Positions 48,901 through 58,441 of a stretch of DNA of 64,000 nt are shown here, in pieces. The DNA lies in contig JAVHZZ010000010.1 of the NCBI GenBank assembly GCA_036250195.1, positions 83,863,757-83,927,756 of the forward strand, read 5' to 3'. The position numbers were made by a program, and so were the translations under genes. The number at the start of each line of letters is the position of its first letter. Position 1 is the first letter of the stretch. Below the pieces are notes generated by a model, which was given only the letters and a program-made list of their open reading frames with translations, was not told the DNA's origin and searched no databases. The DNA is from Mixophyes australis. Its lineage: Eukaryota; Chordata; Amphibia; Anura; Limnodynastidae.

Positions 48901-48997
48901 CATGACTAGTGGCAGCAGCTTCAGCATTAGGAGGAAGTGGGTCTTGATCTTTCCCTACTTTATCCTCCAAATTTTTGGTCTCCATTATATGTAGCAC
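45974..48997 (-). CDS. Intact hAT transposase with BED zinc finger (1007 aa)
   Basis: Cut-and-paste transposase of the hAT superfamily, acting in the nucleus. In order: an acidic/basic low-complexity N-terminus with lysine-rich stretches (about 57-80) and polyproline (114-120); a BED finger (about 225-280; W234, C249, C252, H273, H278); the RNase H-like core with TTDMW (D476), VVSDNASN (D564), CFAHTINLVVQ (C583, H586) and TRW (R647, W648); then the C-terminal dimerisation region with SERVFSAAGNLVSERRRR (E921) and an acidic tail. D476, D564 and E921 are the expected catalytic triad, placed by motif. No stop or frameshift interrupts 3 kb. Many hAT transposases are 600-800 residues as I recall; the excess lies in the N-terminal part. 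The first Met is at 48997 and a second lies four codons on, so the true start is not certain. The broken protein at 15544-18533 is a clear homologue. Confidence 0.95.
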   Translation of the reverse strand: MLHIMETKNLEDKVGKDQDPLPPNAEAAATSHDIDDEMPSTSSSKPDAQSRSTGHVKSKKPKLRKSSKKRNLKSSEEKRKVANMPFTTRSGKERLRPWPVFMTSGSASPTDLSPPPPPPPYKKLKRVMLSATKQQTTLPSKEKLSQIPKASPSVLVVVKPDLPITVLPITVREEVAREEAIDDVAGAVEELDDEDGDVVIVNEAPGGETADVHGMKKPIVMPGQKTKKCTSSVWSYFYPNPDNQCMAICSLCKAQISRGKDLTHLGTSSLIRHLNNLHSSVVSSGTGARTLIGTGTPKSRGPVGYTPATPSSSTSSTISIRFSPAAQVSSQTESSSIRDSSEESCSGTPTTATAAVAAVSRSSSQRGSRKTAKSFTKQLTVQQSFAMTTKYDSSHPIAKRITAAVTAMLVLDVRPVSAISGVGFRGLMEVLCPRYQIPSRFHFTRQAIPKMYREVRSSVLSALKNAVVPTVHLTTDMWTSGSGQTKDYMTVTAHWVDASPSAATATAASVAASTKWLLMQRQATLCITGFNKRHNADNILEKMREIISQWLTPLRLSWGFVVSDNASNIVRALNMGNFQHVPCFAHTINLVVQHYLKSDRGVQEMLAVARKIAGHFRHSASAYRRLEAHQKSLNLPCHHLKQEVVTRWNSTLYMLQRMEEQQKAIQAYTATYDIGKGVGMRLSQAQWRLISVLCKVLQPFELATREVSSDTASLSQVIPLIRLLQKQLEKVREELVSHCDYTKHVALVDVALRTLCQDPRVVTLLKSEEYILATVLDPRFKAYVVSLFPADTSLQRCKDLLVRRLSSEEDRDMPTAPPSFSSTSMAARKKLSFPKRGTGGDADNIWSGLKDLPTIADMSTLAALDAVTIEKIVDDYFADTIQVDMSDSPYCYWQEKKAVWKPLYKLALFYLSCPPSSVYSERVFSAAGNLVSERRRRLLPHNVEKMMFIKMNNQFLNEVQHCPPDTTEGPVVVESSGDELIMCDEEEVHTVGGEESEVEDEDDILPQ

Positions 48998-49011
48998 AAG
49001 ATACTGCAGAA

Positions 49012-49695
49012 TGTGTGAACTTGGTAATATTGCAGTACCAATGGACTTATACTGCTGGATTGGTTTTACAAATTTGGTTATAATTATTATATATTTTTTT
49101 TTTTTTTTAATTTTTTATTTTTTTTTACTTTTTTCTTATTTTTAAAAAACTTGGGAATAGTGGGGAAATAACTATGCCATTAGAAGCACAGAGCACAGGA
49201 CACAGCACCACTGGACTGAACAGGACACGGCACAGGATCCAGCAGCACTACGGAACTCAGCAGGACAGAGCACAGGACACAGCACCACTGGACTGATACT
49301 GCAGAATGTGTAAACTTTGTAATATTGCAGTACCACTGGACTTTTACTGCTGAATGTGTGAACTTGGTAATATTGCAGTACCAATGGGCTTATACTGCAG
49401 GATTGGTTTTGCAAATTTGGTGGTAATTAAAAAATATTAAAGTAGTTTTTGGTATTTTTTAAAAAAACTTTTTTTTATTTTTTTAAACACAGGGGAATAT
49501 TGGGGAAATAACTATGCCCTTAGAAGCACAGAGCACAGGACACAGCACCACTGGACTGAACAGGACACGGCACAGGACCCAGCAGCACTACGGAACTCAG
49601 CAGGACAGAGCACAGGACACAGCACCACTGGACTGATACTGCAGAACACAGCACAGCACAGCACAGCACAGCACAGCACAGCACAGCACAGCACA
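49012..49695. repeat. Tandem duplication of about 340 bp and (CAGCA)n run in hAT B
   Basis: Two adjacent copies (about 49012-49345 and 49350-49650) share GAACTTGGTAATATTGCAG, a poly-T zone, TTAGAAGCACAGAGCACAGG and CAGCAGCACTACGGAACTC. The second copy runs into nine or so CAGCA units (about 49648-49695). It lies between the transposase start and the right end, so it probably affects the element's 5' leader or promoter. Confidence 0.88.
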
Positions 49696-49955
49696 GAACT
49701 AAACAGCACAGAGGACCACCTAACACACCCTCCCTCTACCCTGATCAATGCCCGAGTGAAGATGGCGGCGACTAGCGGGGAATTTATAGGATCCGAGTAT
49801 CGCGAGATCCGACAACGGGATTATGAGTCAGAGCCTCAGTTTCACTTTTGAATTTGGCGCCAATACCCGGATCTGTCTCGGATCCGACTCGGATCCGCAA
49901 CGTTCGGGTGGGCTCGGATTCAGGAAATCCGAGTGCGCTCATCCCTAATGTTGAC

Positions 49956-51245
49956 AGACAAAAGATAATGGGAACAGACACAAAGGGAGCAGACAGAAGA
50001 CATGGGGAGGGGGCAAGCATGGTGAGGAAGATTTCAGAGGTCCTACGAAAGGAAGCAACATTCATGGATAATATAGCTGCGATATGTGGGGAAATGCGGT
50101 AGGGCCCCAGCTCATATTCTGTCATAGGGCCAATCAGCCTTTTACTATGCCACTGTCTTCATTCAGCATATCTACACCACCTAACCTGCACCTCCTACAC
50201 CTTAATCACTAATATTATAAAATCATTTCCAGGAATTTACTGATGCACTGGTTCCTCTAAACATCTTGCTGCATTATGATCCCCAATATGTTAGGTTTAC
50301 TGAACTTGATTATAATTCCATTTTTTGTCTTATAAATACTTCCCTCAATTAATAATCAACTTCTAAAGCCCAAAGAATACAATTACTAAACATTGATAAA
50401 TAGGGACATCGCCAATGACAAAATAAATCAAGGGGCAATTTGTTAACAACTGGGGGTAAATGTATTAATCTGCGCATTCTTCAAGTCGCCAATATTCAGC
50501 GACTTTGCAGGTCAGATTTAAAACGGCAATGTGTTTGCAGACAAGTCTTGCCTGTAAAGACATTGCCGTTTTAAAAATGTTAGACTTTGCCAGGGAATTA
50601 GGCTTAAACAGCTAATATACACTACATATTTTATTGTACAAGTGGAAAAATACCCAAATGCAGAATATGGAGGCGGTATAGCAGTAATGCCTCAAAGACT
50701 GGATATGAGGTAATACAAAATCTTTTTATTAGAAATCCAGATACAATTTGTGAAACAAATAGTATTGTTCACACTTATTAATGTAGGCTTTCTGAAGTAA
50801 CAGTGATTTGATGATATATCTTCTTATGTGAAGAATTTTCCTTTCTTATCTTTAGTAACTGTCAGGGACACGTGTTCTTAATCTCTCTGTGGTTTAGTGG
50901 GTGGATATGCAACTACCCATTATATTTGTGGTTAGATAGGTGAATGCTATGTCGTTGATATTTTAGCCTTAATCCATCTTTTTTTTTTTCTATTTGTTTT
51001 TTTCTATTTGTTTTTTTCAATTTGATCATGTTTTCTTTTCACGTGTGTTTAAGACGACTTCTGTGGAGAACATTTTTGTCCTACACTGATGATTCCCAAA
51101 CAGGGTGAAATAATCTGCAAGTAGATGGGATTCCACCTCGACACTTGTCGGTGTCATGCTATAAAAATCATGTGAGTAAAGAAATGAACCAAGTGGCTGT
51201 CTGGTTAGTGATGTTCTCAGAAGTAAATGTTGCTCATTTGCATAT
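49956..51245. other. Intergenic sequence between hAT B and IFITM5
   Basis: AT-rich, with repeated TTTCTATTTGTTTTTTTC near 50980-51017. No gene recognised. Confidence 0.4.
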
Positions 51246-51251
51246 TTTCAA

Positions 51252-51262
51252 TTTATTTTATT
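51252..51262 (-). promoter_or_regulatory. Two overlapping AATAAA signals of IFITM5
   Basis: The minus strand reads AATAAAATAAA about 175 bp after the stop codon at 51438, a plausible 3' UTR end for this short gene. Confidence 0.6.
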
Positions 51263-51437
51263 GTTTCAGTATGACTCATTCGTGCTCTGGAATTTCTGTC
51301 AGACGGTTAGTGGTGGCTGTTTCATCAACCAATGCTGTGAAAGAAGTTGGCTGTTTTGTCCATATCAATACATTATTTGGTCAACGCACAATATCTTATT
51401 GCTCTTCTCCTTTTCTCTTCACAAACTGGCTTTCGGT

Positions 51438-51662
51438 TTACTTATTGTCATCGTCAGTGCTACCCATGTAGCTTCGAAGATTGAATAGGTCAAGGGAAGC
51501 GTTTACCACCTGTGAGAGGTGCACAATGCCTGTGATCACTAGAGCCAGCAGCAAAGCGGGCAGAGCAACGTTCCAGACTGTGGCCAGGATGTTGTAGCAG
51601 CGTGCCTTCTGACCGAAACGCCGAGCGGCCTGCTCATCCCCCTGAACCTTCTGATCTCGTGC
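51438..51662 (-). CDS. ifitm5: IFITM5 exon 2: second half of CD225 domain and acidic C-terminus
   Basis: Codes residues 63-136 plus TAA. Acceptor AG at 51663-51664, phase 0, directly after the codon pair where other IFITM genes also carry their only coding intron. It begins ARDQKVQGDEQAARRFGQKA, which as I recall is nearly the human IFITM5 text at this point, then has RCYNILA with the conserved cysteine (C84), a C-terminal membrane helix (about 87-113) with the VITGIVHL stretch, and ends in an acidic tail (STDDDNK). IFITM5/BRIL is a small dispanin (CD225) membrane protein expressed in osteoblasts and linked to bone mineralisation, unlike the interferon-induced antiviral IFITM1-3. Stop and frame are intact. 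Confidence 0.93.
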   Translation of the reverse strand, partial: ARDQKVQGDEQAARRFGQKARCYNILATVWNVALPALLLALVITGIVHLSQVVNASLDLFNLRSYMGSTDDDNK

Positions 51663-51990
51663 CTATGAGAAGATAAAACAGAGACTATAATAATGGATTT
51701 ATGCGGTATACTGAGGATGCATGCCTGTGGTTTCATCAAACACTGTGGTTACATGTATGAATATCAAATCCTAGCTGTTACATTTACTGTACTTGGCCAA
51801 ATTTAGGTCTGATGGTGTGAACCCAGGGGTGAATTTATAATTCTTACATTTGTACAATATTTGCAAAATATGGATTATTTTCTAATGAAAGTAATGGCAA
51901 TGTTGGATTACATTTGATTGTTTTTCTTAAAGCTGTGTACACATTTTCATGATACCTACAAATGTATTGAGTTACTATTGATTTATCTAT

Positions 51991-52305
51991 TCATCATCAT
52001 CATCACCATTTATTTATATAGCACCACTAATTCCGCAGCACTGTACAGAGAACTCACTCACATCAGTCCCTGCCCCATTGGGGCTTAGTCTAAATTCCCT
52101 AACATACACACAGACAAACATAGAGAGAGAGAGATTAGGGTCAATTTAATAGCAGCCAATTAACCTACCAGTATGTTTTTGGAGTGTGGGAGGAAACCGG
52201 AGCACCCGGAGGCAACCCACGGAAACACGAGGAGAACATACAAACTCCTCACAGATAAGGCCGTGGTCGGGAATTGATCTCATGACCCCAGTGCTGTAAG
52301 GCACA
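51991..52305 (-). repeat. V-SINE-like element, antisense, in IFITM5 intron
   Basis: On the minus strand it holds most of the core (GGTTTCCTCCCACACTCC), the L2-like tail and the ATGATGATGAT end. The head is partly preserved (CAGCACTGGGGTCATGAG). Confidence 0.8.
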
Positions 52306-52432
52306 GCACATTCAAAATTTCTGTGCTTCAGAGGGGGTTCCACTTCCTCTCCTCCCCACTTACCTGTGGAAAATTGTCCACATTATATTTTATTTCCTAC
52401 AAAGTCTCATATATATTTTATATCGCCAACTG

Positions 52433-53345
52433 CTCAGCACCAAAAACTGGTGCGGTGCCTGCAGTTGTCAACTGTCTGCAGCCAGAAACTAGCACAGTGC
52501 CTGTAATTACCATGTGCTCAGAGCCAAGAACTAGTGCTGTACATGCCTGGACCCAGGAACTAACACAGCGCCTGTAATTACCATCTGTCCAGAGCCAGGA
52601 GTTAGTGCTGCACCTGCCTAGACCTAGAAACTAGCACAGTGCCTGTAATTACCATCTGTCCAGAGCCTGGAACTAGTGGTGTACCTGCCTGGACCTAGAA
52701 ACTACGACAGTGCCAGTAATTACTATGTGCCCAGATCAGGAACTAGTACTGTACCTGCCTGGATCTAGAAACTAGCACATTGCCTGTAATTACCATCTGC
52801 CCAGAGCGAGAAACTAGTACTGTACCTGCCTGGACCTAAAATATAGTACAGTGCCTGTAATTACCATCTGTCCAAAACCAGGAACTAGTGCTGTGCCTGC
52901 CTGGACATAGAAACTAGCACAGTGTCTGTAATTACCATCTGCCCAGAGCCAGGAACTAGTACTGTACCTGCCTGGACCTAAAATATAGTACAGTGCCTGT
53001 AATTACCATCTGTCCAAAACCAGGAACTAGTGCTGTGCCTGCCTGGACCTAGAAACTAGCAAAGTGCCTGTAATTACCATCTGCCCAGAGCGAGAAACTA
53101 GTACTGTACCTGCCTAGACCTAGAAACTAGCAAAGTGCCTGTAATTACCATCTGTCCAAAACCAGGAACTAGTACTGTGCCTGCCTGGACCTAGAAACTA
53201 GCACAATGCCTGTAAATATCAAATGCCGCAGGAAGTGGCCCTCTGCCTGTGGTTATCAACTGCCCAAAGACCAGAGCTAGCACAGTACCTGTATCCACCA
53301 ATTGCTTGGAGCCATGAATTAGCACAGTGGCTGTATCCACGAACA
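52433..53345. repeat. 71-bp satellite, about 12 copies, built of two related halves
   Basis: Each unit joins a half with GGAACTAGTGCTGTACCTGC and a half with GAAACTAGCACAGTGCCTGT then AATTACCATCTG. The halves share the AACTAG and GTGCCTG words, so the 71-bp unit is itself an old dimer of about 35 bp. Copies differ by many substitutions, so the array is not recent. Confidence 0.9.
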
Positions 53346-53409
53346 TGTATCCTCACCAGCAGCTACAATTGTTATTCTGCTACATTCCGTATGAAGTATT
53401 TCCCCCATC

Positions 53410-53545
53410 TGATAGATTGTAAGCTTGTTTGGGCAGGGTCATCATAACTCCTGTTTCATATCATACGTTATTTGCATCACGATCCCCTCAATGTACAGCA
53501 ATGTATACTGTGTTGGTGAATTATAAATTAAAGATAATAATCGCT
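53410..53545 (+). repeat. L2/CR1-like 3' tail
   Basis: GATAGATTGTAAGCTTGTTT and GGGCAGGGTC, followed by a divergent middle and an end with GGTGAATTATAAATTAAAG and AATAAT. A third kind of L2-like tail in this window. Confidence 0.5.
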
Positions 53546-55372
53546 AATTTAAAAAAAGAAATAAAAAAAACCCCATATTTTAAACCAGATGGTTTTGAAC
53601 TGAAACTGTAGTGTTGGCACCTAACTTCTGCCATATGATTTCTCCAGCTGCACATATTCCCTGGCTCCATATTGGTCTTGCTGGCTCCTGAAATCTACGT
53701 TCTTCTGGTTTAAATGTCCAATAATTGCTTAAAGAATAAGTTGCTAAAAATACAACATGAACATTTTTTCCAAAGTAAATAAATCCAAACCAATCGTAGT
53801 AAATGATTATGACTATTGTTTTAATCTTAAAATTTTAATTGTAGAAAATCTACTTTACCTAATGTTGCCATCAGTAACAGACTTGTATTTTGAGGATTAT
53901 TAGACAAATCTAAAATAAATAAATATTTTTCACGTCCATTGAAAGGCATTGAACCTGTAACAAAATACTTTTTTTTGTATTGTTGCAGAAAAGAAGACAG
54001 CAATTTATTATTAGTAAAGAGCTGTTATTTTGCACCTCTGGTCTCTGGTGACCCTATGCTCTGAGTGACAGGTGTAACAACAGAGGCTGCAGCTGTACTC
54101 TGGTGGATGAATCAGATGGCCAATGTACAGTGCATTTCTCCGGGAACTGAGTATAGAAGATTGCTAGGTTCCATGGACATATCCCACAAACCACAGCTTT
54201 AATTACAAGATGTTCTATTTCAGTGAGATATATTTTCAACATGCATATGCTAGTACAAAAAATGTTCCCTCACATACAGTACATTGTATTCTGTTGTTTC
54301 TTTAAAGCTAGATAAAGGCTCATATTATATTGGGCACAATATGTCCAGCTACTCACTGTCCAGCTACGCTCATTACCGGCTATTGCGGTAAGGAATCTCC
54401 GCTCATATTTCCTTGCACCATCTTCAATATCAGCACAATGTGTCTCTATGGACTCTTCTGGAGACACATTGCGCTGAAGTGAATCTCCCCATATGAATTA
54501 GTTTGGATATATGTATGTATTGCTAGTTCACCATATAACCTTACATTAGAAAATAAGATGAGCATTTTGGCAACTCCAAAATCATTGAAACACTAACATG
54601 GATCTCCATTTCCTAATGTGCTTGGGTTCTAAAAGTTAACACGATAGTTAGTTAACATAATCTAGAGACAGATGGGATAGGGGATGTAAGGTTGAAAATA
54701 AACAAGACTATATTGTAAGGAGCATCTGTTGCTTGCACATAGCGGAGACAGCCATTATGTAAGCTAAGCCATTATTATTTATGACAACGAACAAGCTACA
54801 AGGGCCTAAGGTTTATATCTACTATAAAGTGGGAGATTATTTTAAGAGATATATGGATGTATTTTGGGGGCCTCAATTCAAGAGGCACTATAACAGAGAG
54901 GGAACGGAACATAAGAACATAGGTATCCCTAAAATCAGGAAGGAATTAGAATAAATAGCACTTCTATAGACATAACAGTCCATGCAGCCACAATGGGGTC
55001 CAGAAGAGCAAGGACCCTGCACCCAGAGGACATGAATCCCAGCTTGTATGAATGCAGCAGATCCTAGGGATGTCTTTGACATTAAGATGGTCCTGGAGGC
55101 AATGAGGTCCCTTTAATTCAATGTTAATCCTCTGGAGTGATTTATTAGTCAGGTATTAGAGTAATCTAGCATTATAACGGTCTAACGTATATCATATCCA
55201 TTCACAGGTTCATCTTTCAGACTAAATAGTACTGTATAGCTCATGGTGACTGGTATGAGAAACACTACTCTGTACTAGCATTAGCCAAAATGAAGTCAAC
55301 AGAAGTAAACCATAAGGATATATGTCTGGCAGTAAATGTACAGTCAGTAATTTACAGACAGTATAAATTATA

Positions 55373-55520
55373 CATGGCTTGGCTAACCTGTGACACTCCA
55401 GGTGTTGTGAAACTACAAGTCCCAGCATACCCTTCCAGCAATAAGCTGCTATATATTAGCAAAGCATGCTGTGACTTGTAGTTTCACAACCCTTGGAGTG
55501 TCACATGTTAGCCAACACTG
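55373..55520. mobile_element. Palindromic miniature element in IFITM5 intron
   Basis: Arms TTGGCTAACCTGTGACACTC and GAGTGTCACATGTTAGCCAA are inverted, with inner pairing of GTTGTGAAACTACAAGTC and GACTTGTAGTTTCACAAC. The right end CACTG fits a hAT-type end. A clear target-site duplication is not visible. Confidence 0.75.
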
Positions 55521-56003
55521 AATTAAACCAACTTTACATCTAGCAGTAAGGAAAATACAGGTCATTAAAAGGTGCTCTTATATGCTAACTTGTCTATTTC
55601 GAAAATGGCCACAAACCACAGCGCATATGGACCAAAAAAGACTGCTCTATCCTGCTCAACAACAGTCAGTAAATTTGGTCATATTGTGCCCACATTTGAG
55701 TAGGTATGTGGTTATTGTCCAACTGTACCACTGGTGATTTGATCCGGTCTGAATGCCAAATCTTTTAAAATTTGACCACGAGTATGTACGTGAATAGCCA
55801 AACCTTACAGACATCCAGCCGCATGGCAGTTGGGCACCTTCCCATACCTGTGTGTGGGCATCTTAAGTTATGTAGAAAGTTTTTTTGGTGTATGATGATA
55901 TGTTAGTAAGAAATGCTAGTAGTAGTCAGTTTTATCCATATTTGTACTGTAATCTTCCATTGGTTATAACCCATTACAAGCGTTTATCCCTTTTTTTTCT
56001 CAC

Positions 56004-56189
56004 CTTGACAGAGTAGACCAGAGCCATGAATCCAAAGCAGAAGAGGTTCAGGTACAAAGTATTACACAAGGACCACAGCAGATGATCTCTGGGAGCTGTG
56101 GGTGCCCCAATAGTGATGACTGTGTGAGCATTTTCTGGCTTGTTAGGTTGTGTCATAAATATATCTTCACGTGGATAGGAGGTGTCCAT
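56004..56189 (-). CDS. ifitm5: IFITM5 exon 1: N-terminus and first half of CD225 domain
   Basis: Codes residues 1-62 and ends in phase 0 at AAG then GTGAGA. It starts MDTSYPRED, which as I recall is the characteristic IFITM5 N-terminus (MDTAYPRED), with a good start context (AAAAATGG). The CD225 part follows: PRDHLLWSLCNTLYLN and FGFMALVYSVK, the intramembrane segment. Of the two adjacent cysteines that are usually palmitoylated in IFITMs (CC), only one is present here (F50-C51), while C42 is extra. No YxxPhi endocytosis motif is present near the N-terminus, in line with IFITM5 rather than IFITM3. The whole protein is 136 residues against about 132-134 in mammals. IFITM5 may play a different role in amphibians; only family membership is claimed. 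Confidence 0.93.
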
Positions 56190-57367
56190 TTTTCAAGAGT
56201 AGAGGGGCTAATTGGGTAAAATAATAAATAAAAAAGCAGTGACAAGATCAGAGGGTACCACAGTAACTAGTGTGATAGGAAGGTATTGAGAGTAGAGTGT
56301 TAGTTAGGGATCAGGGAAAAAGGAAAAGTAAGAGATGAGTGTGTCAGACACAGATAATACCAGTGATAATGGACAGGCATAGAAATATCAGTACAGTTAA
56401 TGTGTGAGACGAAGTCATTACACAGACATGGATAATTAGATGGATGACTTAGCAGACAGGGAAGTTAATGGTAAGTGCAGGATTGACAGAAGTAGATTGA
56501 AAAGGTTATAGGAAGAGTGACCGGTGCACAGATAGCAGAGAGGGAAAAGGAACGTCTTGTCAGAATGATGTTTGGAAAAAGACATATAGTCATATGTACC
56601 CTATTTATAAAGATCCTAACACAGTCTATGCCTGTCCCCTCCCTGCTTGTATTACAGGGTCCCTTTCTCTACATACTCATTTTGGTCACCTCGTGGCTGC
56701 TTTTGTGTTCTATGTTTGCTGAGCCCGCCTGAACAGGATTTCACAGAACTTTATTTTTTATGGCTTCTGCATTTTATTCTTAGGTCAATCTGTAACTTTT
56801 CTGTTTGTATACGGTAGAGATGGTTTTCTCTAGGAAAAAAAATGAAAGGATATTCTATCTTAGCTTTGTTATAGATATTCTAATATATGCGCAATAATTC
56901 ATTTAGTACCTTACTATTATTATTGTGATATTAGAAATACTGCTTGTAGGGGTTTATATGAATCCAGTAGCTGTTTTCATGTGAAAATAAATTAACCCTC
57001 CCCTCCCCAGTTTATTTTGTTTCCTAACCCTTTCCTCTTCTGTATATCGGGACAGGGGGAGTGGCCACGTCACAATTAGAGCATGTTTTTTTCCCTTAGC
57101 TTTTTGATGCTTGGTTCAGGAGTACTGTATGGACTCTCATCAAACCAGTTGCTAGTCTTTCTTTACTTGCTTATACAGTTGAGACCAATTTAGTAAGCAA
57201 TCCGGTTCACCCAATAGAGTTAAAGTAATGATATAGTGTGTACATTATTCTATATTTCCTGTTCTGTTCAAACCCTATAGACGAACCTGGGAATTTAAAC
57301 TATATTGTTATAATTGTTCATGCCATTTATTGTATTATTTATTGGTGAATAGATGGGTTTCAGTTAT
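56190..57367. other. Sequence upstream of IFITM5
   Basis: A weak TATA-like T/A stretch (56220-56236, TTTTTTATTTATTATTTT on the minus strand) lies 30-50 bp upstream of the start codon. It may serve as promoter, but A/T runs are common here. No other gene recognised up to 57367. Confidence 0.35.
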
Positions 57368-57685
57368 CAGGGCCATCTTAACGCATGGGCATGATGGGCA
57401 GTTGCCCGGGGTCCCCACAAGCATAGGGGCCCCATAGGCTTGCCAACTTTTCAATATATTATTCCAGGAGATTTATTCAGATCCTTGAAAACCTCTTTAG
57501 TAAAACGTTTAAGTGGACTAATCACATCAGCAGTCATCTGTACCTGCGATCTTGCTGTTGCGAATACATATCTTGTAGTTGACGAAAACAACGTACTCTT
57601 ACGAATTGTACTGTGCAATTAGTATGTGTAGGGCTCCAGTACACTGCTTTGCCCGGGGGCCTATAATGCTGTTAAGACGGCCCTA
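57368..57685. mobile_element. Non-autonomous hAT element (318 bp)
   Basis: Ends CAGGGCCATCTTAACG and (reversed) TAGGGCCGTCTTAACAG are inverted. Flanking 8-mers TCAGTTAT and TGAGTTAT match at 7 of 8. Inner arms share GCCCGGGG words. No coding potential. Confidence 0.8.
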
Positions 57686-58440
57686 TGAGTTATATGTCTA
57701 GAAATATGTTACTTTTAATATTTCACATTCTCAACCTATCTGAAATAATTTTTATGTGTAATAAAGCTAATTCTTTACTAGAGTATCAGTGGTCTCTTCT
57801 TCTGCTTTATTCTTTCATTTTTTAATATTCTTTAAATTCCAAAATAGAATCTCTCCTGTTTTTATGACCACATGTGATGTTCAAGAATATATTAAGATCT
57901 CCAATTATCAATTTGTTATATACAACTAATCTAGAGCTGATAAATATCAACAAGTGATAAAGTATGTTTGCCCTTCTACCACTAGGAGTCATATAAGTAT
58001 AAGGCTTCAATCTTTGTAGTATTCAAAACACTTCTAATATATTGCTGATACAGTTTAACACTTTCATTACCTCATGTCTGTAAAACCTCTTTAGCATGTT
58101 ATAGCTACTTTTAAATAAAATCTCTTAGTTTCATTATTATGAAGGAATTATAAATGTTAATATCGACCCTCAGTTGTAATTCTTAAGTTTAAATGTACAA
58201 ATGAAGTGTTTAAACAGTGACTCATTATGTCATAATTAGGGGGCTGAGGCAATGATTTGAATGCAAACAGCAGCCTTTTTTGCAGGATGTACAATACAGG
58301 TAAGGACTGCAATAGACACTGGTGCATTAGCATAGCAGGAACAGAAAATGGATCTCAGTGTCTGGAAGCCAGACTGGAACATGGTGACAGAGCAGGTAAA
58401 GCTGATACTGCATGTAAACAAGACTGGTATGTACAGGTAT
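57686..58440. other. Unassigned intergenic sequence
   Basis: AT-rich; open frames at 58236-58502 have no recognised domain. Confidence 0.4.
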
Positions 58441-58441
58441 C

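Larger units (their letters stand above)
43088..49947 (-). mobile_element. Complete autonomous-looking hAT transposon B (6.86 kb)
   Basis: Starts TAGGGATGTGCACC and ends GCGCTCATCCCTA, inverted at the tips, with ATGTTGAC on both sides (43080-43087 and 49948-49955), a perfect 8-bp target-site duplication. Both subterminal zones repeat CGGAT words (TTCGGATTT on the left, CTCGGATCCG and CGGATTC on the right), which in hAT elements are typical transposase-binding sites. One unbroken minus-strand transposase of 1007 codons fills 45974-48997. The 2.9 kb downstream of it holds two tandem arrays and a GC-richer block; upstream lie a tandem duplication and a (CAGCA)n run. All parts expected of a mobile copy are present. 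Activity itself cannot be judged from one sequence. Confidence 0.95.
51663..56003 (-). other. IFITM5 intron 1 (4.3 kb)
   Basis: Bounded by a GTGAGA donor and a TCATAG acceptor on the minus strand. It contains a V-SINE, a 71-bp satellite, an L2-like tail and a palindromic element. The remaining 53546-55370 shows nothing I recognise apart from a small hairpin (about 54440-54472, AATGTGTCTC and GAGACACATT). Confidence 0.85.

Noticed and set aside
46031..48905. Plus-strand open frames of 60-118 codons
   Set aside because: They are antisense shadows of the intact transposase.
49512..49748. Cysteine/leucine/valine-rich open frame
   Set aside because: It is a translation of the (CAGCA)n run and its neighbouring duplicated repeat inside hAT B.
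55373..55520. Clear hAT target-site duplication for this palindrome
   Set aside because: The flanking 8-mers match at only about five positions, too weak to claim.
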